Of a stretch of DNA of 64,000 nucleotides, positions 1-10,285 are shown one piece after another. Origin of the DNA: Bactericera cockerelli (taxonomy: Eukaryota > Arthropoda > Insecta > Hemiptera > Triozidae); the NCBI GenBank assembly GCA_024516035.1, contig CM044962.1, positions 620,001-684,000 on the forward strand, given 5' to 3'. How positions within the stretch are numbered: the first letter of the stretch is position 1; every line of letters begins with the position of its first letter. The notes beneath the pieces were generated by a model. That model was not told the origin of the DNA, did not search any database, and worked only from the letters and a program-made list of their open reading frames with translations. The position numbers were made by a program, and so were the translations under genes.

Positions 1-231
1 TCTACTTGATTTCCAAAACACAAGATAAGTAAAAAAGAAAAAAGAAACTGGTTATCAGAAATCCACTTGATTTCTAATAAAATACACAAAAAATATTCGC
101 ATGACCTCTCAGCAAAAGATTCCACCACCACAATTTAAGGTTAATTTTATTGATCAAAATTAAGAAAAAGAAAAAAAAACAAGATAAAATCACCAAGTAT
201 TTACAAAAAAGAATGAAGCCCACAGGCTTGA
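1..231 (-). repeat. BEL-1 3' noncoding end and possible LTR edge
   Basis: This is the stretch beyond the stop codon of BEL-1. On the - strand a purine-rich tract (GTGGTGGTGGAA, complement of 120-131) has the look of the polypurine tract that precedes a 3' LTR; the matching tract in BEL-2 is GTGGCGGAA. The LTR would then occupy about 1-119 and continue outside the window. I could not find a matching LTR copy to the right, so the LTR assignment is tentative. Confidence 0.4.
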
Positions 232-3200
232 TCACTGTTGCGGAGCACTCACAGGTAGCACCGCCAGTTTGGACACAGGACGGATCAGCTCACCATTGGC
301 TGTCCTCACAGTCACCACACGGACCACATTGTCCTCGCCAGGCATCACCTTGGTAACTACACCCAACGGCCATTGTTGTGGTGGAGAAGATTGACTCTGG
401 ATGATCACAACATCATTGACCTTCAGATTATTGGAGGATGATGTCCACTTGTTTCTCTGAATAAGAGTGTTGAGATAATCTGATCTCCATCTTTTCCAGA
501 AACATTGAGATGCTTGAACGATGAGAAGCCAACGCTTCAAAGGTGGAATGTAGGTTTGAGACACATCACTCTCAGGCCGCGCCAGAAGTGGAGCTCCAGT
601 CAAGAAATGACCTGGAGTGAGGATGTCCACACCATCATTGGGATTTGCTCCAAGAGCACACAGAGGACGACTATTCAAGATCGCCTCGATCTGGACAAGC
701 AGAGTATTAAACTCTTCATAATTGAAGGAGTGATCACTTATCACATGCTTCAAATGTCCTTTCACAGATTTTACTCCTGCCTCCCACAATCCACCGAAAT
801 TGGGAGCCGATGGAGGGTTGAAGATCCAGGATATCTCCTTCAGAAGAAGATGAGATGCAATTTGATCATGAGAGTTCAAAAGGAACTGATAAGTTTCAGA
901 TATATGGCGAGCAGCTCCCTGGAAATTGGTGCCATTGTCAGAGTAGATTGACGAAGGAAGACCACGTCTTCCGATGAAGCGATCCAATGACGCTAAGAAG
1001 CACGGAGTGGAGAGAGATGAAAGAAGCTCCAAATGAATTGCTTTAGTCGCCATACAAATGAAGATTGCGAAGTACACCTTCACAATGGGAGAATTCCGAC
1101 GAGATCCAGATTTGAGAGAAAAAGGACCCGCAAGATCCACTCCCACATTGATGAATGCGCGTCCTTGCGCAAAACGGGACACAGGTAGGTCTGCCATCAC
1201 AGGTTGATGAAACAAAGGTTTCATTTTTACACATTTAACACACTTGGATAAGATACTTCGAATCTGATTTCGTGCTCCGATAATCCAGTATTTCCGCTGG
1301 AGCAAGGATTGCACAACTTTTGGTCCACCATGAAGAGTTAGTTGATGATATGATTCAATGAGCAGCTTGGTCAAATACGCTTTAGCGGGAAGAAGTATTG
1401 GATGCTTCGATCCTTCAGGGATGGGAGCACGAGAGAGCCTCCCCCCCACAGCAAGAATCCCCGTTGAGTTGATGATCGGCGAGAGATTCCGCAGATGAGC
1501 AGCACACGGTTGACCAAGACTGACTGATTTCAACTCATCATTCATGTGACACTGTTGAGTGATACGGATGCACTGAGTTAGAGCACGATCCAGTTCTGAT
1601 AAAGTTAGATTTGATGACACTGTCGGTGATGCACGATTTCGACAGTTGTCGATGAAGCGTAACACAAACGCTATGACACGTTTCACTTTGGTAAGGGAAG
1701 AAAACTTTTCAATAGTTTTCATCAAATATTTATCTTCCATTTTGATCACAAGTGTAGTAGAAGGTCTCAATTCGGGAATAGGTTGTTGCACAGTAGCCAA
1801 CGGTGTTGGCCACGCTTCCGGCGATTGCTTGAGGAATGATGGGCCTTTAAACCACAATCCATTGCTCACAAGTTGAGATGGCATCAAGCCTCTACTAGCA
1901 GGATCCGCACTATTTTTGTCAGTGGTGATGTGTCGCCATTGACTTGGTTCAGATGACTCGAGAATTTGAGTCACGCGATTTCCCACATAGATTTTCAAGA
2001 GATATGGTGGAGTTTTCAACCACGAAAGCACCACAGCGCTATCTGAAAATAAATACACATTATCTATCGATAGTTTTTGAGATAAAAATTTCAATGATTT
2101 GACTGTCTTTACAAGCAAGTAAGCTGCATTGAGCTCAAGACGATTGATAGTTTGCACTTTCAAAGGTGCAACTTTACTTTTCGCACGGATTAGATAGGTT
2201 CTGACATTATCGTCAGGATCACAAACACGAAGATACACAACACATGAGTACGCAGAAATGGACGCATCAGCAAATCCAACCAGACTGATGGATTTGGAAT
2301 TAGCCGACGGAATGTAACGAGAAATTTTGATGTCACTCACCAACGGCAATTCTGCAGTGAATGTCTTCCATTTCTCCTGAAGATGTTCGGAGAGAGGAGA
2401 ATCCCAAGAAAGATTGCTGTCAAGCCACATCTTCTGTAAGAATATCTTCATCCAAATGGTAATGGGGCTAAGATATCCATTCAGATCATAAATGGATGCC
2501 ACACTGCTCAAGATTTTTCTCTTCGTCATTTCAGTTGATTCAGGAGGAATGATCGAGTAAAAGAAGACATCACTCGTTGGATTCCACTTCATACCCAAAA
2601 GTTTGATTGAGTCGTCAGATCCAAGATTATGAGACAGCTCACATGCCTCTGGTGGCAGATCATCCAGCACATCTGGATGAGAACTGGCAAACTTACGCAC
2701 ACTGAAGCCTCCAGCACGAAGCAATGCGATAAGCTGATCTCTGAGGTCGATGACCTCTGATACACTCTGACTCCCGGTGACGACATCATCAACATAGATG
2801 TCATCTAACACGACGGGAGCAGCACAGGGATAGTTAGATCCTTCATCCAGCACGAGTTGTTTAAGCACTCTCTGTGCCTGAAAAGGGCTTGGAGGAAGCC
2901 CAAAAGTCACGGTCGTTAATTCAAATTCTTTGAATTCCGGATTATCTTTTTCCATCCATAAAATATGTTGATACTTTCGATCAGCCTCTGTCACCCAGAT
3001 AGACCGATACATAGCTTGAATGTCACAAGTCAATGCCACTGCATTGAGTCTGAATGTAGTTAGAAGGTCGCCAATATCCTTCTGCAATTTGGGGCCTACC
3101 ATGAGAGACTCGGCTAAGCTCAACTGATTAGAACCCTTCACATTAGGGTCAAAAACAACACGGAGTATGGTAGTACTAGAACTCTCTTTATGTACACCAT

Positions 3201-5424
3201 GATGAACGAGGAGATAGTCAGACGACAAATTAGTAGGAACCATATGACCTTTGATCAGATAATCATTCAGATTATCAGCATAGAGATCTTTTAATTTGGG
3301 GTTCTTGTCTAATCTTTTCTTTAAGCTAGAAAGACGACTTACCGCTTGAGATTTATTAGTTCCCAGATTAGGAGGTTGATTGTTGCGAAATGGCAAGCTT
3401 ACAACATACGTACCAGATGGGTCACGGCAGTGAGTTCTCACGAAATGTTCTTCACATGCGAGATCTTCAGGATTTTCCACAGGAGGAATGTCACTTACAT
3501 TCTCCATCTCCCAGAACCGTTGAAGTTGAGTGGAAATAGGATCTTCAATGCTGGATATAAAGAGCGATGTACATTTGGGTTGGTTGGTGGAAGAATCGAC
3601 ACCATCTTCCCGAACACTACCCATAAGAAGCCACCCAAACTTGCTTGGAATTGCGGATGGAAATCCTGTAATGATCGGCATATTAGATAACACGATATGA
3701 GCGTAATGCTCAGCACCAATCAACATGTCAATACACGTTGAGACTTGTTTGTGAAGATAAGATGAATCTGCAAGTTGCAAATGAGCAAATCGTTGCAGCA
3801 CAGATGTTGGGATGGATGACGGCAAGTCAGCAGCGATTCTTGGCAAAACCACGGCATGAACACATAAGGGCTCACAGCTGGACTCCAAGTGAGGAGAAAC
3901 TTCACACTTGACCTCTCCCCTGGATTGAATTGGGTTCGCGGATCCAATTCCTGATATCTGGATGGTTGAACGTCCTCTTGGTAGTTTGAGGGTTTGCGCC
4001 AACTTCTCCGTCACAGCAGAAATTTGACTTCCGGGATCGATAACACAGCGCACCGGAATCCAGGCTCCCATGTAGTCTTGCACTTTCACGATAGCCGTAC
4101 CCAGAAGGATACTGGAACACGATTGCAAACTAGATTGCATAACACCACTGATGGGTAGATTAGTAGAAGTCGAGGGCTTCTGATCACTAGACACAGGATG
4201 TAATAAAGTGTTATGTGAGGAACTATTACACACACGACACTTATACTTTGATTGACAGTTCAATGAAGAATGGGTTGATCCAAAACAACCAAAACACAAT
4301 TTGGCTTGTTTCACCACAGTGAACCTCTGAGATGGATCCATCTTCAAGAACTTGTAACACTTTGATAGCATGTGACCCACGTGATCACATGCAGAACACT
4401 TTCTAGCTGAGATGTATTCTCGGTTAGAATTGAAAGGTTTAGATAGTTGAGCCTTATTTTCGGGCTCCACATTGGTAGCTACCAGCATCTTAGATGTGGT
4501 CTGGGGTTTAGATTTCACAACACTCTGATGAGAAGTTGAAGTTGACTCGACTGAGTAAACTTCAAGCACAGATCGTTTTGCTTTCACGAAATTTACCACA
4601 TCGTCATAATTTGGAAAAGCCACGTTTGCTTTTTCGGTCTCAAACTCCATACGAGTTTTTGGGTCCAATGCTCGTAAGCAATGATGAACCAAAACAAATT
4701 CACGGAAGTCAGGTAGATTAAGACCTCGCAGAGATTCAACAGTTGTACAGAATTCATCAAGATAAGATGAAAGACTGGTTACTGTATCTTTAGTCAGAGG
4801 TTGAAACTGTAAGATTTTATTTAAATGACAAGCAGCAATGATTCGTTTTTTAGAAAACCGATCACACAAGGTACGATAAGCCAATGGGTAATTGGCAGCA
4901 GAAAATGATACATTTTCAATGGTGGATAAAGCAGGACCCTGTAGGTATTGCTTCAGGTAAGAAAATTTTTGTATGTCACTAAGTTGATTACACGTGTGTA
5001 CGATCTCGTCGTACAGAGATTTCCACGATGGAAATGCTGTTATGTCACCCGAGAAGATAGGGATAGAAATGGTGGGTAACTTAAGCTTGAATGAAGTTGA
5101 AGGGTTGGTAGAGTCACGTGACGTTGATGCACGAAAACTGGATGCAGCAGCAGCCTCAGCCTCTGCAGCTTCTTGATTCAGTTGGGCAAGATGAGCCTTC
5201 ACCTGAAAGAACAACTCCTCAAACTTCTTGGTCTCCTCCACAGTAGACGTAGGTTCCTCTGTTGATTTGAGCTGGGCGTTCAGGATGTGAATCTGATCTG
5301 TCACATACTCGAATTTATCCCAAGTGGTTGAAAGATTTTCACACCTGACACGAAAGATCTGTTGTTTATCATTCTTGCCTATGAGATCCACACAAATCTT
5401 GCACTCTGGTTTGATATCTCTCAC
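232..5424 (-). CDS. BEL/Pao retrotransposon gag-pol polyprotein (BEL-1)
   Basis: A 1730-codon open frame with the domain order of BEL/Pao elements. Approximate residues: Gag; CCHC-type zinc knuckles at 345-406 (one is CSACDHVGHMLSKC); aspartic protease at 461 (VIDPGS); reverse transcriptase with catalytic YVDD near 878; RNase H near 1050 (GFADAS); integrase HHCC zinc domain at 1365-1398; integrase core with D near 1430 (GVDLAGPF), D near 1495 (YSDNGTNF) and E near 1548 (LWEAGVK); and the C-terminal domain usual in Pao integrases (DUF5641), ending about ten residues before the stop. The protein would copy element RNA to DNA and integrate it. The frame opens at a GTG, and the likely true Gag start is an ATG at 5470 in another frame, so there is one single-base frameshift near the 5' end. 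The pol part shows no internal stop, which suggests a fairly recent insertion. Family assignment is secure; activity is not shown. Confidence 0.93.
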   Translation of the reverse strand: MRDIKPECKICVDLIGKNDKQQIFRVRCENLSTTWDKFEYVTDQIHILNAQLKSTEEPTSTVEETKKFEELFFQVKAHLAQLNQEAAEAEAAAASSFRASTSRDSTNPSTSFKLKLPTISIPIFSGDITAFPSWKSLYDEIVHTCNQLSDIQKFSYLKQYLQGPALSTIENVSFSAANYPLAYRTLCDRFSKKRIIAACHLNKILQFQPLTKDTVTSLSSYLDEFCTTVESLRGLNLPDFREFVLVHHCLRALDPKTRMEFETEKANVAFPNYDDVVNFVKAKRSVLEVYSVESTSTSHQSVVKSKPQTTSKMLVATNVEPENKAQLSKPFNSNREYISARKCSACDHVGHMLSKCYKFLKMDPSQRFTVVKQAKLCFGCFGSTHSSLNCQSKYKCRVCNSSSHNTLLHPVSSDQKPSTSTNLPISGVMQSSLQSCSSILLGTAIVKVQDYMGAWIPVRCVIDPGSQISAVTEKLAQTLKLPRGRSTIQISGIGSANPIQSRGEVKCEVSPHLESSCEPLCVHAVVLPRIAADLPSSIPTSVLQRFAHLQLADSSYLHKQVSTCIDMLIGAEHYAHIVLSNMPIITGFPSAIPSKFGWLLMGSVREDGVDSSTNQPKCTSLFISSIEDPISTQLQRFWEMENVSDIPPVENPEDLACEEHFVRTHCRDPSGTYVVSLPFRNNQPPNLGTNKSQAVSRLSSLKKRLDKNPKLKDLYADNLNDYLIKGHMVPTNLSSDYLLVHHGVHKESSSTTILRVVFDPNVKGSNQLSLAESLMVGPKLQKDIGDLLTTFRLNAVALTCDIQAMYRSIWVTEADRKYQHILWMEKDNPEFKEFELTTVTFGLPPSPFQAQRVLKQLVLDEGSNYPCAAPVVLDDIYVDDVVTGSQSVSEVIDLRDQLIALLRAGGFSVRKFASSHPDVLDDLPPEACELSHNLGSDDSIKLLGMKWNPTSDVFFYSIIPPESTEMTKRKILSSVASIYDLNGYLSPITIWMKIFLQKMWLDSNLSWDSPLSEHLQEKWKTFTAELPLVSDIKISRYIPSANSKSISLVGFADASISAYSCVVYLRVCDPDDNVRTYLIRAKSKVAPLKVQTINRLELNAAYLLVKTVKSLKFLSQKLSIDNVYLFSDSAVVLSWLKTPPYLLKIYVGNRVTQILESSEPSQWRHITTDKNSADPASRGLMPSQLVSNGLWFKGPSFLKQSPEAWPTPLATVQQPIPELRPSTTLVIKMEDKYLMKTIEKFSSLTKVKRVIAFVLRFIDNCRNRASPTVSSNLTLSELDRALTQCIRITQQCHMNDELKSVSLGQPCAAHLRNLSPIINSTGILAVGGRLSRAPIPEGSKHPILLPAKAYLTKLLIESYHQLTLHGGPKVVQSLLQRKYWIIGARNQIRSILSKCVKCVKMKPLFHQPVMADLPVSRFAQGRAFINVGVDLAGPFSLKSGSRRNSPIVKVYFAIFICMATKAIHLELLSSLSTPCFLASLDRFIGRRGLPSSIYSDNGTNFQGAARHISETYQFLLNSHDQIASHLLLKEISWIFNPPSAPNFGGLWEAGVKSVKGHLKHVISDHSFNYEEFNTLLVQIEAILNSRPLCALGANPNDGVDILTPGHFLTGAPLLARPESDVSQTYIPPLKRWLLIVQASQCFWKRWRSDYLNTLIQRNKWTSSSNNLKVNDVVIIQSQSSPPQQWPLGVVTKVMPGEDNVVRVVTVRTANGELIRPVSKLAVLPVSAPQQ

Positions 5425-5470
5425 GCGCCTTGATAAACTGCTCCATTTGTTGAGCTTTAGTAAGAGACAT
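5425..5470 (-). pseudogene. BEL-1 Gag N-terminus in a shifted frame
   Basis: An ATG at 5468-5470 (- strand) opens a short frame (MSLTKAQQMEQF...) that runs into a stop just inside the main BEL-1 frame. Its start resembles a Gag N-terminus, and the main frame lacks any ATG here. The simplest reading is one inserted or deleted base between about 5380 and 5424. Confidence 0.55.
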
Positions 5471-6515
5471 TTTAAAGGAGTTATAACACGACAAAAAATA
5501 CCAACTTGTTAAAAAAAAGTAATAACAAACTTACCTTACACAGATATAAATCATAAACAGATCCAAAGTGAGAATTTAAATAAAAAATATTTTAATTCAC
5601 TGATTAGTAGGTACTCCCACACGTCACACGGTGTGCCTATAGATATCACACAAAAGATAAAGATACACGGTTAGGTAGATATTCAAAATAATTAATTCCA
5701 AAATATAAAAAATAAAGAAATTAATTTTAGAAATAAGATAAATTTTGAAATGATCAAACACACGTCACACTATCAATTTTCACAATATCTCCTAAGCAGG
5801 AGGAAATGTAGCTTATTAATGGAAATCAATAAAGCCATAAAAAAGGAAAAGGGTCAAAAATCCCAATTGACAATAAAGTTTTCAAAAGGAAAGATAAAAT
5901 CACGAGGAAAGAAAAAAAAAAAAAAATAATAAATGATCAAATAACAGGAAAATCCAAAATAGATACAATTGAAATTATTTACAAAATCATAAATCACTAG
6001 TTTGAACTATATTTAAATAAATGACACCATATTAAAAAAAAGTAATGAAAAGATCAGATTAAAAACACAGGTGAAAATAAAAGGTTTCCAAAAGGAAAAG
6101 TAAAAATGATTAATTATTTAAAAAGTTTAACACTTCAAATCAGGTCAAAAGGGCTTTAATAAAAAAATTAAAAAAACACAAGTAAAATTAAGTTTTCCCA
6201 AAAATGAAGAAAAATATGTCACTATTTCTTCACAAGGTATGATAAAAGGTAAGTCACCAAAAAGATTTAATTTTAAAAATAAATATAAAAATAATCAATT
6301 CTATACCAATTTAACTAAGTAAGTATAGACTATAGAAAAATGGTATAAAATAGACTATAAAAAGAACACGTCTTGTTATCAGTAGGTACGCGGTGTAGGT
6401 ATCTCCTAATGAGAATCCGAAATCAAAAGTAAGTCGATGGTATTCAATCTCCACTGAAGTAAAAGTAATCACAATTTGAATTATAATAATTAGCTTATTT
6501 AATTCACAGCACAAT
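5471..6515 (-). other. BEL-1 5' noncoding region, right of Gag
   Basis: AT-rich sequence with no coding frame. It is presumed to be the untranslated leader and/or 5' LTR of BEL-1, because the hAT-type insertion at 6516 splits it from similar sequence at 7972-8860. I could not define LTR ends or a tRNA primer site. The call rests only on position. Confidence 0.3.
6508..6515. repeat. Left target site duplication of hAT element
   Basis: AGCACAAT, identical to 7964-7971 on the other side of the element. Confidence 0.9.
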
Positions 6516-7963
6516 CAGTGCCGGATTACCCATATGGCGGATTTGGCAGATGCCAAGGGCCCCGCGCTTTAGGGGGCCCCGCGCTTGAGCAGCTTACACT
6601 AGATATTATCAGATTTTTAAAAAGCTTGCACTAGGTATTATGAGTTTTTTAAAAGCTTACATTAGGTATTTTTGGATAATGAGTAAGAAGAAGAATAAAT
6701 AAAGGGGAAAAAACACACACTCACAGCAAAGTACATAAATTGAAAGAAAAGCGTGGGGCCCCCTATTACTATCTACTCCTCGAATCAACCAAATGGACAC
6801 TAGCGGATTACCTACTCCAATTGTGGATTTGGTAGATGCCAAGTTCCCCGCAGTTTTGGGGACCCCGCGTTTCGGGCAGCTTACACAGATTATAAGTGTT
6901 TTTGAATGGCCCTCAAGTCAGTTTTTCTGGATTTTAATATTATATAAAATCATAATCTCTGCCATCAAACCCATAAAGTGCTCAGTGATCGGCTTTATCG
7001 ACATCTTAACATTCTTAACCAATGATCTTCATTATAGTCGCCTGCGACGCTTTCAATATTTTTTTCAAGATATCTTTTTGTATCTATTTTCGGAGTACTT
7101 TACCCCATAATTCGCCTCTGACAACACAAAGAGGCGTAAACCACAATTTTTTGAAATCGGTTTTATTGCTTGAATTGAGTCTACTAGTGCTATATTTTGT
7201 TCTCACAAATAGACGTAATCCAATTATAATCCAAAGAAAAGATACAACAAAAATTGAAATCAGGCGTATCCCTCATTTTCTCTTTTTCAGACAAATCAAA
7301 TAGGCGTAAATCGATAGTCACGGTTAAATAATCAAATTTGGCAACAGAAAAAGTTCGTATGGTCATTCACGGGTACAGGGAAGTGATGGTTTTCCTACCG
7401 TGAACAGAAAATTTATGCACAAGAAAACTCATTTTGGCTCTCCTGTAAAATTTTGAAAATGTGGTTTACGCCTCTTTGTGTTGTCAGAGGCGAATTTTGC
7501 AAAAATTTCGCCTGCGGCGCCCCGCCGTCAAATTTACGTATCATGATGTTTTGGATTGTTTTTCAAGACGTGCAATTCTAGTATGTACCATTAAAAGAAA
7601 AAAGTCTTTGGGCATATTCGAAATGCCTTATGATAATTTGGAATATTTTGGCTAGCAATAAAATCTCCACAGTAATCGATGATCTACTTTCTACACTCTA
7701 CACATCTTACTCAATGACACCTTTCTACACATATTCTTTTCATAATGTATTAATGTATATTTAGATATTTCTACAATTACTCGGAAAAAATGTTGCCTTC
7801 GGTGTTATAAACGTCGTTTTGGATACTATTATGGATTAGTGCCCAGGACACTTGGCTTCGGTTTCAAGGTTCTAAAAATAGTATTTTAGAAAAAATTAGT
7901 TCAATTTTGGGGCCCCGCGCCTTGAAAATGCCAAGGGCCCCGCGCAGCCTTAATCCGGCACTG
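6516..7963. mobile_element. Non-autonomous hAT-superfamily DNA transposon
   Basis: The ends are a perfect 13-bp terminal inverted repeat, CAGTGCCGGATTA at 6516-6528 and its complement at 7951-7963. An 8-bp target duplication AGCACAAT flanks the element on both sides (6508-6515 and 7964-7971). An 8-bp duplication with CAGTG-type ends is diagnostic of hAT elements. Subterminal GC-rich blocks (AAGGGCCCCGCGC) recur near both ends. No transposase frame is present; the longest open frames have no recognisable domain. About 85 bp of the left end is repeated inside the element near 6800-6890. The insertion lies in the upstream part of BEL-1, so it is younger than BEL-1. Confidence 0.9.
7109..7496. 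repeat. Inverted repeat inside the hAT element
   Basis: A perfect 36-bp inverted repeat: the arm at 7109-7144 (beginning AATTCGCCTCTGACAAC) has its exact complement at 7461-7496. The roughly 390-bp unit also carries several copies of AGGCGTA or near variants. It may be a nested miniature element or a structural part of the hAT element. No target duplication beyond the palindromic AATT can be read. Confidence 0.7.
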
Positions 7964-7971
7964 AGCACAAT
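7964..7971. repeat. Right target site duplication of hAT element
   Basis: AGCACAAT, identical to 6508-6515. Confidence 0.9.
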
Positions 7972-8860
7972 GAAAAAGGTTAAATTACCGATCACTTAAA
8001 TGATTAATCAAAATGCTGAGAGATCGCGATAAAAATAAAATAACCAATAAAAATCAAATAATTGTTTTGATTAAAGCAAAATAAAATTATATTGTTTACC
8101 GATCAGCCCACAATGCTGTTCTATCGCAACTTCTGTTTTAGTTTGAAATTTGGTAAGGTAGATAAATAACACATGATAAAGATAGCAACCAAAGAGAGAA
8201 GCCGACTAGGCTTTCAGATCGCCATTTTGGATATGAAAAATAAGTAAAACTTAAAGCTAAACTTATCTGATACAGATCCAGTTTTCACACACAGGATAAT
8301 GAGATTTGATAAGGAGATTTCCTCTAGCTGAAGAAAGAACACTGCAAAGAGAATTGAGCTCCATACACAAGATAAAATGAGTTCACAAACTTTGAAAGTT
8401 ACCACGAACGCGTAACGCGACACTTCAAATAAAAAGTTTTAACAAATAAAAAAAACCCAAACAAAAAGATTTTAAAGGCTTCCGGACCGAACGAACCAGT
8501 TATGTTGGGACTTTAGTAGGATGCGTTGACGCTCAAAGGTTACCTTTCGCGGTTTTCACTAAAGATGTTCAAATAGATGATTTGATTACACGAGATAAAG
8601 ATTACACAAGATGAGAGAAATGGGGATCACTTACACGATGACGAATTATGACAGACTGATCGCCTCCTTGCGTTAGGTACCTCATGCAGTAGGTACCACA
8701 AACTTGCTAGCTATCTCCGAATGCAAGTTGCACTTTGGTAGAAGGCGAAGGTCGACGACACACGGGGTGATTAATAAGTTAAGTCGCCGACACACGGTGT
8801 TGAACGCGATAGGTACGATAGGATAAAGGGAACTGGTTTTTAGTACTAAACATTCTATAT
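7972..8860 (-). other. Probable BEL-1 5' end continued
   Basis: AT-rich noncoding sequence with scattered short motifs shared with 5471-6515 (for example CACACGGTGT near 5620 and 8795). It is taken as the rest of the BEL-1 leader/LTR after the hAT insertion. Near 8485-8499 the sequence CCGAACGAACCA could be read as a tRNA 3' end and thus mark a primer-binding site, but this is weak. Confidence 0.25.
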
Positions 8861-9254
8861 GTATACTTATTGTATATATGTAGTTATCGTACTCTATTCG
8901 TATTTCTCATAAAATAGTATAATTAATTAATTAATATTAACTAGATTTAAATTATGAAATTTCCTACTACATAATACCTGTTTCAATTGCTCCCCCAAAT
9001 TAATAATTAATGAAATCCTCATTATGACCTGTTTTGACCATTATGACCAGATTATGACCTGTTACGGATCTAGCCTAATTTTATCACAAAATAAACGTGA
9101 GTAATTTATTAATCAAATTTTATCGCGAACTTAATAGTAAATTTACGTTTCATTTTTCATTTTACTTCCGGGAAATTTTTTCTTATATTAGAAATCGGAC
9201 GTTTTGTGTTCGTTTTTGTAGGTATATAAAAAAATACATTTTTGGTATAGAATT
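8861..9254. other. AT-rich stretch with no gene
   Basis: No coding frame or RNA gene is seen. A partial palindrome near 9163-9195 (TTCCGGGAAAT...ATTAGAAATCGG) is a copy of the recurrent TTCTAATATTAGAAA motif also seen at 16139, 30384 and 37245. Confidence 0.5.
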
Positions 9255-9482
9255 CCGGCCCTACCCAGGCTGGGTGAGGTTAATTTGGGTAGCTGGTACG
9301 ATTCCCAGCGAATGGAGGGTAAAACCCCCGTCCTAATCCAGGACGTTAAATCAAATAGAACCGTTGGCGTTAGGAAGGGCATCCAGCCGTAAAAAATGTA
9401 CCAAAACCAATCAACCTCAACCATGAGGTTGAACAACATCGACCCTGCTTGAGCGGGATAAGACAGAGTAAAAGAAGAAGAT
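9255..9482 (+). repeat. SINE D, 5'-truncated copy
   Basis: Matches the body and 3' end of the copy at 10388: the GGCTGGGTGAGGTTAAT core, then GTTAGGAAGGGCATCCAG, then GCGGGATAAGACAGAG and a GAA-rich tail. The tRNA-like head is missing. Confidence 0.8.
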
Positions 9483-9577
9483 GAGGTCCAACCCCATTGA
9501 CGTTTTAATTTGAAACCTATCGAGTCTTAATCCCAGAGAGTATCAAATTGAAATATTAAACTTCCATGCAATGAGGT

Positions 9578-9856
9578 TGAGATGGCCTAGTGTAGTAAAT
9601 TGTAGTATCCTACTAGACTGCCAGGCAAGGTGATCTGGGTTCGATGCCTAGCAGGTTAGAAATTTTCTGCTCTGTTCTTGGGTCCGGGGTCTACTTAAGC
9701 CTCGTGAGGCAATGTCAGCTGCGTGCAGGCGCGGCCGGTGCTAAGGAGCTGCGGAACTGCAGCACCTCCTCACGAAAAAGAGAGGATTTTGTTAAGTCGT
9801 ATCTTCGTACACAGTGAAAATCATCACACATTTCAAAAATAATGAATGCATAATTA
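9578..9856 (+). repeat. SINE K, tRNA-headed retroposon
   Basis: The tRNA-like head has a B box, GGGTTCGATGCC. The body carries GCGCGGCCGGTGC and GAGCTGCGGAACTGCAG. A reverse-oriented partial copy lies at 15262-15395. Confidence 0.65.
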
Positions 9857-9872
9857 TTATGATTAGCATAGT

Positions 9873-9985
9873 AGTCACCGTGGTAGAGTGAGTTAGCGCG
9901 CTAGGCATTGCACGCACGGTGACCTGGGTTCGAACCCCAGCGGGGCAGGATTTTTTCTGCTCTATCTGTATTATTCTTTCCCCTT
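9873..9985 (+). repeat. SINE B head fragment
   Basis: The tRNA-like promoter region has AGAGTGAGTTAGCGCGC (A box) and GGGTTCGAACCCC (B box), as in the longer copies at 46068 and 10764 (reverse). The body is lost. Confidence 0.8.
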
Positions 9986-10101
9986 TTCATGTAATTGCAT
10001 CAAAAATGACGCTTTAAAAAAAAAAATATATATACATTTATAAAAAAAATCTTAATCCGATCCCTGGCACGGACTCTACCTCTCTCCTCTTCAATCCTCA
10101 G

Positions 10102-10285
10102 GGCCTGAAGATTCACGACCTGCAGCAGGACATGTTGCTGAAGCACAGAGACCTGCTGACCATGCTCACACTACTAGGCAAAGGCAACAGGAGCATGCTT
10201 CAAGGCTTGGAGCTGAGCAACAATGTGCCGCTTTTCGAACAAACTGTGGGCCAAGATGGATATCTGGGAGACCCTTTTCTGCTGG
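10102..10285 (+). CDS. Chsy1: Chondroitin synthase exon a
   Basis: Acceptor ...TTCAATCCTCAG before 10102, donor G|GTAAG at 10286, ending in phase 1. Encodes GLKIHDLQQDMLLKHRDLL..., a helical linker stretch that lines up with the region between the two glycosyltransferase domains. Confidence 0.85.

Noticed and set aside
5520..5540. Splice-donor-like AAGGTAAGT on the - strand upstream of BEL-1 Gag
   Set aside because: No matching acceptor before the Gag ATG; most likely chance in AT-rich DNA.
9880..9955. tRNA gene candidate (A and B boxes present)
   Set aside because: It matches the head of a dispersed SINE family (B) and lacks a paired acceptor stem. The same holds for the heads of A, C, D, G, I and K.
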